From an uncultured Armatimonadota bacterium (GTDB taxonomy: Bacteria; Armatimonadota; Armatimonadia; Armatimonadales; Armatimonadaceae), in contig CAIWTR010000428.1 of assembly GCA_903915615.1 (NCBI GenBank), forward strand, positions 1 to 5,678: a stretch of 5,678 nucleotides of DNA, in the 5' to 3' direction. Of the stretch, positions 1-4,956 are shown piece by piece; the first letter of the stretch is position 1; each line of letters opens with the position of its first letter. Position numbers and translations under genes: made by a program. Below the pieces are notes generated by a model, which saw nothing but the letters and a program-made list of their open reading frames with translations, ran no database searches and was not told the origin of the DNA.

Positions 1-21
1 AGCCTGATGATGGCTGTTCGA

Positions 22-486
22 TCAATCATGGGATGCTCCGATCTGAGCCATGAATTTGTCGTACCCGATGGCACCTAGATTCGGGATTGCTAGTAACTGT
101 CGGTCCTCTGTAACCAACGTCAATCCGTTGCGTATTGCTGTCGCTGCGATAACCGCATGCGGTACCTTCAGCTGTGAAGCATTCCGTAGGTCGCGTGCGA
201 TTATGGCGATTTCTGTGTCAACAATCATCGCATCAGCGCGGAGCAAGTCCCGAACATAAGCATCCAACCCATGCGCAGCGGTATCCGTGTTTTTGCAAAG
301 CTCGACGAGTGTGATGACACTGACGAAGAAGGACGTGACGTTTCCGGTGAGCGCAATCAGGCTAGTCACCAAATCAATAACGATGTTCGTGTCAAGGAGA
401 TATCCCTTTGAGGACAAATGGTACTCAGGGATAGATGTGCCGACTATGTCGGCAGTAGATGGCGGTAAACAATACTGCAGTGTCAC
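22..486 (-). CDS. PIN-domain protein (VapC-like), PIN-0, one catalytic Asp replaced by His
   Basis: Predicted member of the PIN nuclease family, whose toxins cut RNA with a metal ion held by 3-4 acidic residues. From the GTG start (154 aa), a ~29-residue extension precedes the core YLLDTN (Asp32). Glu62 lies in TLVEL, the motif KVPHAVIAATA is at 107-117 and TEDRQL (Asp128) follows. The third acidic position, normally Asp in VPDA, is His110 (codon CAT, one base from GAT), so activity is doubtful. I chose GTG at 486 because GGAGGG (494-499) sits 7 nt upstream and the product then aligns with PIN-2 from its first residues. An ATG at 501 would add five residues but overlaps that RBS. No antitoxin gene lies upstream; any downstream partner is outside the window. 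The domain call is secure; function as a toxin is inference. Confidence 0.85.
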   Translation of the reverse strand: MTLQYCLPPSTADIVGTSIPEYHLSSKGYLLDTNIVIDLVTSLIALTGNVTSFFVSVITLVELCKNTDTAAHGLDAYVRDLLRADAMIVDTEIAIIARDLRNASQLKVPHAVIAATAIRNGLTLVTEDRQLLAIPNLGAIGYDKFMAQIGASHD

Positions 487-511
487 GAAGTGACCCTCCA
501 TTGTGGATTTT

Positions 512-554
512 TTCCGCCTGAATTCACTCTACTGTTGCACTTTGGATTTTGCAA
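512..554 (-). promoter_or_regulatory. Promoter and leader of PIN-0
   Basis: Read on the minus strand: -35 TTGCAA (549-554), a 17-bp spacer and -10 TAGAGT (526-531). Seven bases later comes GGCGGAA (512-518), near the expected transcript start, and then GGAGGG 12 nt further on. The same order of elements precedes PIN-1 and PIN-2, which supports the call more than the match to consensus does. Confidence 0.5.
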
Positions 555-582
555 CCACGCAGTGGGAACGCCACCTTTCTGT

Positions 583-608
583 GTAAGGGAGGGCCGCTGT
601 GTCCTCCC
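583..608 (+). repeat. REP-like hairpin, type C variant
   Basis: GTAA is followed by a stem GGGAGG (587-592) / CCTCCC (603-608), with the inner part GCCGCTGTGT. Aligned with the type C hairpin at 713-737, it differs at four positions. Two of these (A590 and T605 here, C and G there) are paired in the stem, so pairing is preserved by a compensatory change. Confidence 0.7.
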
Positions 609-636
609 TTGTCGACGATTCGAACTCGGGATTCGC

Positions 637-662
637 GGGCAGGCATGGAAGCCTGCCCCTAC
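637..662 (-). repeat. REP hairpin, type B
   Basis: Perfect 8-bp inverted repeat GGGCAGGC (637-644) / GCCTGCCC (651-658) with a 6-nt loop ATGGAA, followed by CTAC. On the minus strand it therefore reads GTAG plus hairpin, the layout of REP sequences mobilised by RAYT transposases. It stands here without a type A partner. Confidence 0.8.
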
Positions 663-710
663 AGGACTTTGCTCGTAATTCGGATTGCCCTTTCAATGAC
701 AAATCCTCCG

Positions 711-867
711 CGTAGGGGCGGACCGCTGTGTCCGCCCGCGACTCCTGAATTGGTCAAGCGGCTAGCATGAATCGAACAGACCACTCGTAGGGGCAGGCCT
801 CTGTGCCTGCCCTTTTGGCGTTTCGTATCTCAGACAGCCGCGGGCAGGCGTGAAAGCCTGCCCCTAC
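711..867. repeat. Composite REP element C-A-B (BIME-like), copy 1
   Basis: Three hairpins in fixed order. C: GTAG then GGGCGGAC (716-723) / GTCCGCCC (730-737). A: GTAG (787-790) then GGGCAGGC (791-798) / GCCTGCCC (805-812). B, inverted: GGGCAGGC (842-849) / GCCTGCCC (856-863) then CTAC. A and B are head-to-head, so they can also pair with each other over about 12 bp. Two other ~157-bp copies lie at 1619-1774 and 4517-4673. Open reading frames across these repeats are not believable genes. Confidence 0.85.
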
Positions 868-927
868 AGGGCCTTCTTCCTTACTAAACACAAAACCTCC
901 GCGTATAGGCGGACAGCTATCGTTGCC
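868..927. repeat. Linker plus decayed type C hairpin, left border of the higBA block
   Basis: Bases 868-905 closely match 1585-1622 (both contain CTTCTTCCTTACTA and a CCGCGTAT end). GTATAGGCGGAC at 903-914 and the following bases align with the type C hairpin, with several mismatches that break the right arm. The next element expected, type A, is missing at this point because the higBA genes begin instead. Confidence 0.6.
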
Positions 928-942
928 ACAACAGCTCAACAA

Positions 943-1251
943 CTATGCAATTGCCATGGGTTTTGTGCATTGGTCTGGGATTTCAGCTGTGGTGCTAAGT
1001 GCTTGTCGATATTGGTGTTCCCGATTGAGCCAAAATGACGCAGGAGTACCAAGTGTGCTTTCAAATAGTGCAGCCAAATCCGATGTAATCGCATCATCAC
1101 CGCAAATAATCCGGCATAAGCGTGTCTGTGAAAGATCGGTTTGTTCACAAAATTCCGCATGGCTCACTTCCCGCTCGAGAAGAAGGTCAGCGAGCGTTGC
1201 ACCGGGCGGAGTCGATGGCAAGTACTGTGAAAGTGGGTAATTCTGTTTCAT
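943..1251 (-). CDS. higA: HigA-family XRE antitoxin
   Basis: 102-aa DNA-binding antitoxin that would bind and neutralise HigB and repress the pair's promoter. Residues ~17-78 follow the HigA pattern: PGATLADLLLERE, then a helix-turn-helix at ~30-55 (SHAEFCEQTDLSQTRLCRII), then the family signature DDAITSDLAALFESTLGTPASFW leading to the YRQAL helix (split here: DDAITSDLAALF and GTPASFW). The length is normal for the family. The ATG at 1251 has AAGG 9 nt upstream and lies 12 nt after the toxin gene's stop. The toxin-first order is typical of higBA and unlike most TA pairs. The gene appears intact although its partner's 5' end is altered. The original promoter, expected upstream of the toxin, is no longer recognisable. 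Confidence 0.85.
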   Translation of the reverse strand: MKQNYPLSQYLPSTPPGATLADLLLEREVSHAEFCEQTDLSQTRLCRIICGDDAITSDLAALFESTLGTPASFWLNREHQYRQALSTTAEIPDQCTKPMAIA

Positions 1252-1263
1252 CTGTTCAATACC

Positions 1264-1545
1264 TTAGTGATAGTCTACGATTTCTACAATCCTGACGGCA
1301 GTTACTGAGCGCAAATCGATACCATCGTCGTTTTTCAAACACTCAGCATCGTTGGCTGGCTCAATAATCAACCTCACGTTTGCACTTACACGGAGCGAGA
1401 ACTGGCCGCGTCGGTTTCCTGTTAGCTCCTCAAAGCGTCCTGGAACATATCGGATATCGTCCAATGTCTCTGCTGCACGTATGTCATCTAAGCGCTTGCG
1501 AACTTGTTTACCCACAGCTGTGCCTGCCCTGTTGGCGTTTCGCAT
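1264..1545 (-). CDS. higB: HigB-like toxin (RelE/ParE fold), N-terminus replaced by REP-derived codons
   Basis: The HigB family cleaves mRNA in ribosomes and is paired with HigA. Residues ~12-93 match well: GKQVRKRLDDIRAAETL, a VPGRFEELTG turn, the core NRRGQFSLRVSANVRLI and the characteristic C-terminus EIVDYH. Family members are usually ~105-112 aa, with a first strand and helix of some 22 residues before the G-K motif. Here those residues are absent. Instead, the first ~9-10 codons (MRNANRAGTA) are read from a type A REP, whose homology with the other copies begins at 1518. The ATG at 1545 is also within the repeat linker. The frame is open, but loss of the first strand and helix makes an active toxin unlikely. 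It is best regarded as a truncated, possibly dead toxin beside a live antitoxin. Confidence 0.75.
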   Translation of the reverse strand: MRNANRAGTAVGKQVRKRLDDIRAAETLDDIRYVPGRFEELTGNRRGQFSLRVSANVRLIIEPANDAECLKNDDGIDLRSVTAVRIVEIVDYH

Positions 1546-1584
1546 CTCAGATAGCCGCGGGCAGGCGTGGAAGCCTGCCCCTAC
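1518..1584. repeat. Truncated A-B REP pair fused to higB
   Basis: Homology to the A-B pair starts abruptly at 1518, inside the loop and right arm of A (CTGTGCCTGCCC). It continues through the linker to a full B hairpin GGGCAGGC (1559-1566) / GCCTGCCC (1573-1580) plus CTAC. The left arm and GTAG head of A are missing, replaced by higB coding sequence. Confidence 0.8.
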
Positions 1585-1618
1585 ATGACCTTCTTCCTTA
1601 CTAGACGCAAAACCGCCG

Positions 1619-1774
1619 CGTATGAGACGACCTCCGTGTCCGTCGCGCCTGACGGATTCGTTTAGTCGCCATCATGAAACGAACAAACGATTCGTAGGGG
1701 CAGGCCTCTGTGCCTGCCCTTTTTGCGTTTCGTTTCTCAGATTGCCGCGGGCAGGCGTGGAAGCCTGCCCCTAC
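1619..1774. repeat. Composite REP element C-A-B, copy 2
   Basis: Type C (1619-1643) is decayed (GTATGAGACGACC instead of the GTAG head and clean arm). Type A is intact: GTAG (1694-1697), GGGCAGGC (1698-1705) / GCCTGCCC (1712-1719). Type B is intact: GGGCAGGC (1749-1756) / GCCTGCCC (1763-1770), CTAC. It lies 39 nt beyond the stop codon of X1 and could terminate its transcript. Confidence 0.85.
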
Positions 1775-1813
1775 AGAGGCTACGAGGATGCCTGTCTCAT
1801 TGGTGGGTATCCA

Positions 1814-2044
1814 TCACTCTTGTTTGCCACGCTCACAATCGGGCACGCAACAACGTACTGGATAGAACGGATTTGCCTTGATGGGGCCGGTGCCAAGTAT
1901 CTCCAAGACGAATGGATGAAGATCCAGTGTCTCGATGTCAACATCGCCCATTAATCCCGCTGTCTGATAATACTTAATTTCAGCAATCTTGAGGCAGGCG
2001 TCATAGAGAATGCGCTTCTGTTCGGCAATTCGGGGGCGTTTCAT
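1814..2044 (-). CDS. Conserved Cys-rich small protein X1, unknown family (possible PIN partner)
   Basis: A 76-aa soluble protein with no family that I recognise. It is 57/75 identical to X2 (4714-4956). Two blocks are invariant: GDVDIETLDLHPFVLE and KANPFYPVRCCVPDC. The N-terminal third is charged and probably helical. The C-terminus has a CCxxxC cluster that might bind metal. Most differences from X2 are conservative (Ile/Val, Leu/Met), which points to a real, selected protein. The ATG at 2044 was chosen because it gives an ATGA overlap with the PIN-1 remnant's stop, as in X2; an ATG at 2050 would add two residues. There is no signal peptide or membrane segment. An antitoxin or accessory role is inferred only from the genetic arrangement. 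Confidence 0.75.
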   Translation of the reverse strand: MKRPRIAEQKRILYDACLKIAEIKYYQTAGLMGDVDIETLDLHPFVLEILGTGPIKANPFYPVRCCVPDCERGKQE

Positions 2045-2181
2045 TGCCATAGTTTTGCCGGTGATTGACTGGCTGCAGCAACAAGGTGACTGTGTTTACT
2101 GTCGAATGTAGAGGAAGCGCTAAACGCAAAACTGCGCCGGCTGCTTGGCTGTGTTGTGAGTAAACAAGGATTAGCGGTCAT
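2041..2181 (-). pseudogene. PIN-1 remnant, 46-codon gutted PIN gene ahead of X1
   Basis: Its start MTANPCLLTTQPS matches the N-terminus of PIN-2 (MSATCYVITSQPS). The ATG at 2181 has the same GGAG (2188-2191) 6 nt upstream. After roughly 25 residues the match stops: the YLLDT motif, the Glu motif, PDAIIAATS and the last Asp motif are all absent, so about 100 codons are missing and no nuclease can be made. The remaining frame still ends in a TGA that overlaps the X1 ATG. It may now act only as a translated leader that couples ribosomes into X1. I call it a pseudogene of the PIN family with fair confidence; the exact deletion points are unclear because the middle has also diverged. Confidence 0.7.
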
Positions 2182-2204
2182 AAAAATCTCCAAATGAGTT
2201 GATG

Positions 2205-2247
2205 TTCCGCCTAAGTCCAATATACCGACCGTGACCGGCAGCCGCAA
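2205..2247 (-). promoter_or_regulatory. Promoter and leader of the PIN-1/X1 module
   Basis: On the minus strand: -35 TTGCGG (2242-2247), a 17-bp spacer, -10 TATATT (2219-2224), then GGCGGAA (2205-2211) seven bases later and GGAG (2188-2191) 13 nt after that. The spacing from -10 to GGCGGAA is identical to that of the PIN-0 promoter. Confidence 0.55.
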
Positions 2248-2304
2248 TCACGCAATGGGAACGACTTTTCAAGCTGATTGCTACCGTCGGATTCGCTCTG
2301 TCGC

Positions 2305-2410
2305 GGGCAGACCGCTATGCCTTTCCGCACTCGTAAGGCTGCCTATGCGAATCGACCAACTTACGATTTATGACGGCCGAATTTCCTAGCGACAATCGTA
2401 GGGGAAGGCC
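2305..2410. repeat. Decayed REP traces
   Basis: Bases 2305-2326 (GGGCAGACCGCTATGCC and following) resemble the type C hairpin with lost pairing. CACTCGTAAGGCTGCC at 2329-2344 recalls a type A head, and GTAGGGGAAGGCC at 2398-2410 is a type A left arm with no right arm. No gene is visible between 2248 and 2537. Confidence 0.45.
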
Positions 2411-2472
2411 ACCTAAGAAAAACCAGGTCTTCAAAAGGTATGGATCTTTTTGACTTACATTTACGGCAATAT

Positions 2473-2501
2473 TTGACAACTTAACTCATAAGTCATACGA
2501 T
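2473..2501 (+). promoter_or_regulatory. Sigma70-type promoter of the XRE-ImmA/IrrE operon
   Basis: Perfect -35 TTGACA (2473-2478), a 17-bp spacer and -10 TACGAT (2496-2501) predict a start near 2508, about 30 nt before the ATG at 2538. This is the strongest promoter match in the window. Confidence 0.7.
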
Positions 2502-2521
2502 GCAGGCATGGTTTGCCCATG
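2479..2521. promoter_or_regulatory. Two candidate operator palindromes around the operon promoter
   Basis: ACTTA-5-TAAGT (2479-2493) lies wholly in the spacer between -35 and -10. CATGG-5-CCATG (2507-2521) covers the predicted transcript start. Both have perfect 5-bp arms with a 5-bp centre; their centres are 28 bp apart. The position suits autorepression by the XRE protein encoded just downstream, but the two arm sequences differ, so binding by one protein is not certain. Confidence 0.35.
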
Positions 2522-2537
2522 ATGTAGGTAAAAAGTT

Positions 2538-3755
2538 ATGTCACTCACTCAAGAAGCTTTAGGTCAAAGATTACAGGATGCTAGGAAAAGCGTTGCGCGT
2601 ACCCAGCAGGATGTAGCCGCACACCTCGGACTCTCCCGCGAATCACTCGCACAAATTGAGTCAGGGGCCCGAAGTGTCAACTCTCTGGAGATTGTTCTCT
2701 TGGCGAAGCTCTACGGACGATCGCTATCTTCGATTCTGCTTGAAGGAGAGAACACCGAAGAAGAGCCCCTCACTGCACTTTTTCGGATGCAAGAGACTCT
2801 GTCCAATTCGCCAGGGCTTCGAGACAGACTCGTTTGGTTTTCCAATGTTTTCCAGGAGGCTCGAACCATCGAGCGGCTTATCGGTGACGACCCGAGACAC
2901 CTTCCACCTGATTATGGACTGCGAGAACCTCGTAACAATGCTGAAGCCTACGAGCAAGGTCAGGAGCTGGCAAATCAAGAGCGACAGCGACTCGGTTTAG
3001 GATGGGGACCGATTCCGGACATTGCAGAAATCATCTCCCAACAAGGTGTTTGGGCTGTATCCGCTGCGATGCCGGACAACGTTTCGGGCATCTGCCTTGT
3101 CCACTCTAGCATCGGCGTGGCGGTTGTGGTCAATCAGAGCCAGCACAGAAGTCGAAGGCGCTTTTCCTATGCCCACGAGTATGCCCATGTTCTTGCAGAC
3201 CGCAAGACCCGTTCGGCATCGGTGAGCAGTTCGAGCAACTCAAAAGAGCTTATTGAGCGGCGAGCGAACAGTTTTGCTAGTGAATTCCTGATGCCGGCGA
3301 AAGGCGTTACTGAACTCCTCGGTCGTATCGACAAGGGAGGCCCGAGTCGAGAGACCATGTGGATTTTCGACAACTCAGTCGAAGGCCGAAACGCGGTTGA
3401 ACCCGTTGAAAAGCGCAACGTGCCAGGCTCTCAAGACATCGCTTTTCACGATGTTGCATTTATCGCGGATTGGTTCCAAGTGAGCTACGACGCAGCAGCC
3501 TACCGACTCAGCGATCTTCGCAAAGTGAATCGCGAGAAGCTTCAAGCGCTCCTCGAAAAGAGACAAGAAGGCAGGCTTCGTATTGAGTCTAGAGAAGCTG
3601 AGCAACCCTTTCTTGAAACCTACGTTCGTTGGCTGGCACGGGAAGCCTATCGGCGTGAGGCAATTTCTGGAGGACGGTTTCGAGAGTTCTGTTCTCTTGC
3701 TCAGCTCGATGTTGAAGAAGAATATGCTCAGGTGAGGGAGCACTTTGACGACTGA
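2538..3755 (+). CDS. XRE regulator fused to ImmA/IrrE-type metalloprotease (M78, COG2856)
   Basis: A 405-aa cytoplasmic protein. Residues ~7-68 form an XRE helix-turn-helix (RTQQDVAAHLGLSRESLAQI, then ESGARS). Residues ~155-260 form the Zn-protease domain, with HEYAH at 213-217 (Glu214 catalytic, His213 and His217 as ligands) and Glu240 in ERRANSFASEFLMP as the likely third ligand. All key residues are present. The region after ~300 (HDVAFIADWFQVSYDAAAYR) is the helical segment usual after M78 domains. Family members bind DNA and are either cleaving proteases (ImmA acting on a repressor) or regulators; many sit beside small toxin-like genes. Here the stop overlaps the next ATG, making a two-gene operon with a PIN protein. 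By context it is the probable antitoxin/sensor. The RBS is weak (AGGTAAAAAG). Its own operator may be the palindromes upstream. Confidence 0.9.
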   Translation: MSLTQEALGQRLQDARKSVARTQQDVAAHLGLSRESLAQIESGARSVNSLEIVLLAKLYGRSLSSILLEGENTEEEPLTALFRMQETLSNSPGLRDRLVWFSNVFQEARTIERLIGDDPRHLPPDYGLREPRNNAEAYEQGQELANQERQRLGLGWGPIPDIAEIISQQGVWAVSAAMPDNVSGICLVHSSIGVAVVVNQSQHRSRRRFSYAHEYAHVLADRKTRSASVSSSSNSKELIERRANSFASEFLMPAKGVTELLGRIDKGGPSRETMWIFDNSVEGRNAVEPVEKRNVPGSQDIAFHDVAFIADWFQVSYDAAAYRLSDLRKVNREKLQALLEKRQEGRLRIESREAEQPFLETYVRWLAREAYRREAISGGRFREFCSLAQLDVEEEYAQVREHFDD

Positions 3756-4246
3756 TGGAGAATTCGCTGCTCATCGCTGACGCATCGACACTTATCAATT
3801 TTTTGAGAGTGCGTCGATTTGACCTTGTTCAGGGCCTTGGTTATCGGGTGCGAATCGTTCACCCTGTCTATGAAGAGGTTCAGAGTGAGCGTGCATTGCT
3901 CGATGAACTTCTGGAGCAAGGAACGATTCGGACACTGATCCTTGAAGGTGCGGTTATAACTGAAAGCGTGGCCAAATTTCTAGCCTTGGGGCTCGGTAGC
4001 GGTGAGTCGTTCTCGTTTGCCGCGGCTATTGAGTTCAAGGGGGCGATTGCCATTGATGATATCCAGGCGGTCAAGAAGGCAAAGTATCTCACGGCTGGAA
4101 TCACTGTGATCACATCCACGGACGTTGTCGTCGCTGGAATAACCTCCGGACGGCTGTCGGTCGAGGAGGCAGACGTACTCAAGTCTTACTGGGAGGAAAA
4201 CCACCGTTTCCGCCTCAAGGTAAAGTCATTTAGAGACCTCCTTTGA
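3755..4246 (+). CDS. PIN-like protein, DUF3368/COG2405 type, partner of XRE-ImmA/IrrE
   Basis: A 163-aa predicted nuclease of the PIN superfamily. Visible motifs in order: IADASTLINF (Asp9), VYEEV (Glu40/41), LGSGESFSFAAA (Glu84, like the GEaxAI motif of DUF3368), AIAIDDIQAVKKA (Asp101/Asp102) and a C-terminal ITSGRLSVEEADVL helix found in that group. All acidic positions are kept, so it may be active, unlike PIN-0 and PIN-1. Its ATG shares a base with the stop of the upstream gene (TGATG) and there is no well-placed RBS, so translation should depend on the upstream gene. DUF3368 proteins are more often paired with a UPF0175 antitoxin; an XRE-M78 partner is a less usual pairing. Toxin activity is inference from family and context. 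Confidence 0.8.
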   Translation: MENSLLIADASTLINFLRVRRFDLVQGLGYRVRIVHPVYEEVQSERALLDELLEQGTIRTLILEGAVITESVAKFLALGLGSGESFSFAAAIEFKGAIAIDDIQAVKKAKYLTAGITVITSTDVVVAGITSGRLSVEEADVLKSYWEENHRFRLKVKSFRDLL

Positions 4247-4516
4247 TGAATAACAGGATGGTCCTATCAGTCATCCCCCACGTGGCCGAGAATCAGGGTC
4301 TCTGCCTACAGCAGCGCGAAGGTACGGCCAATATCGCGAGTTTATTCGTTTTTAATCAGACGCGACCGCACAAAAATAGATTCACATAGAATACATCGAT
4401 AGAAGTCTAACTTCGGCAAAATCGCAGCAGAGTGAACGTCAAACATTCCGAAAGCCACAGGTATCGATGGGAAGTTGGACATCTGTAACCGTGTGTGTTG
4501 ACACCAAAAATCTCCG
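4247..4516. other. Intergenic stretch without a convincing gene
   Basis: The sequence after the PIN operon holds no recognisable gene, hairpin terminator or promoter. A 47-codon reading frame starts at 4246 in another TGATG overlap but shows no family features. REP-like sequence begins at about 4515. Confidence 0.5.
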
Positions 4517-4673
4517 CGTATGAGATGACCGCCGTGTCCGCCCGCCGCTGGCGGATTTGTCAAGGCGCCAACATCAATCGGTCTAAGCACTCGTAGGGGC
4601 AGGCCTCTGTGCCTGCCCTGTTGGCGTTTCGCATCTCAGATAGCCGCAGGCAGGCGTGGAAGCCTGCCCCTAC
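4517..4673. repeat. Composite REP element C-A-B, copy 3
   Basis: Type C is partly decayed at its head (GTATGAGATGACC) but keeps GTCCGCCC-type sequence (4532-4541). Type A is intact: GTAG (4593-4596), GGGCAGGC (4597-4604) / GCCTGCCC (4611-4618). Type B has one arm mutation (AGGCAGGC at 4648-4655 against GCCTGCCC at 4662-4669). It lies 40 nt beyond the X2 stop, matching the X1 arrangement, and the sequence just after B (AGAGGCT) is the same in both copies. Confidence 0.85.
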
Positions 4674-4713
4674 AGAGGCTTCGAGGATGCCTGTCTCATA
4701 GGTGGGCATCGCA

Positions 4714-4956
4714 TCACTCTAGTTTGTCACACTTACAATCGGGCACGCAACAACGTACTGGATAGAACGGATTTGCCTTGAGAGGTTCGGTCCCGAGTAC
4801 TTCCAGGACGAATGGATGAAGATCCAGCGTCTCGATGTCAACATCGCCCAATAGACCTGCAGTCTGCTTTAGTTTGACCTCAGCAATCTTGAAACAGGCG
4901 TCCATCATTAGGCGCTTCCGTTCGGCAATCGGGATGCGTTTTGTTGGTGACTTCAT
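4714..4956 (-). CDS. Conserved Cys-rich small protein X2, unknown family (possible PIN partner)
   Basis: An 80-aa homologue of X1, unrecognised. It has an N-terminal basic, helical part (KRIPIAERKR, DACFKIAEVK), then the invariant GDVDIETLDLHPFVLE block, then KANPFYPVRCCVPDC followed by one more Cys. There is no membrane or export signal. The start codon overlaps the PIN-2 stop as ATGA, the strongest sign that the two are made together in fixed proportion. A 47-base stretch (4735-4781) encoding the C-terminal block is identical to 1835-1881, so duplication or gene conversion was fairly recent. Classic VapB antitoxins precede the PIN gene and are AbrB, RHH or Phd-like. This protein follows it and resembles none of them, so if it is an antitoxin it would be of a new type. 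Confidence 0.8.
   Translation of the reverse strand: MKSPTKRIPIAERKRLMMDACFKIAEVKLKQTAGLLGDVDIETLDLHPFVLEVLGTEPLKANPFYPVRCCVPDCKCDKLE

Noticed and set aside
583..927. Possible CRISPR array
   Set aside because: The repeats are mutually inverted, differ in type and are spaced irregularly with similar, not unique, intervening sequence. No cas gene is present.
583..1774. Several short reading frames across the repeats, with products rich in motifs such as RAGTEACPY and GQAWKPAPT
   Set aside because: They are translations of the REP hairpins, recur with every repeat copy on either strand, and have no domain or RBS support.
2450..2478. Second promoter using TTGACT at 2450-2455
   Set aside because: No -10 sequence lies at 16-18 bp; the position falls on the -35 of the better promoter.
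2724..3743. Several 60-120 codon frames on both strands inside the XRE-ImmA/IrrE gene
   Set aside because: All are out-of-frame shadows of a gene with clear domains and intact catalytic motifs.
4246..4389. 47-codon plus-strand frame overlapping the PIN stop as TGATG
   Set aside because: The overlap is suggestive, but the product has no recognisable feature, and a chance TGATG is common. Kept only as a weak possibility for a third operon gene.
4342..4590. 82-codon minus-strand frame
   Set aside because: Its N-terminal part is REP translation, it has no RBS or family features, and it overlaps the intergenic repeat.
583..4673. Integron-like cassette array with attC sites
   Set aside because: TA genes between palindromic repeats suggest this, but the hairpins lack the RYYYAAC/GTTRRRY core sites, genes are on both strands, and the GTAG-plus-hairpin form fits REPs better.
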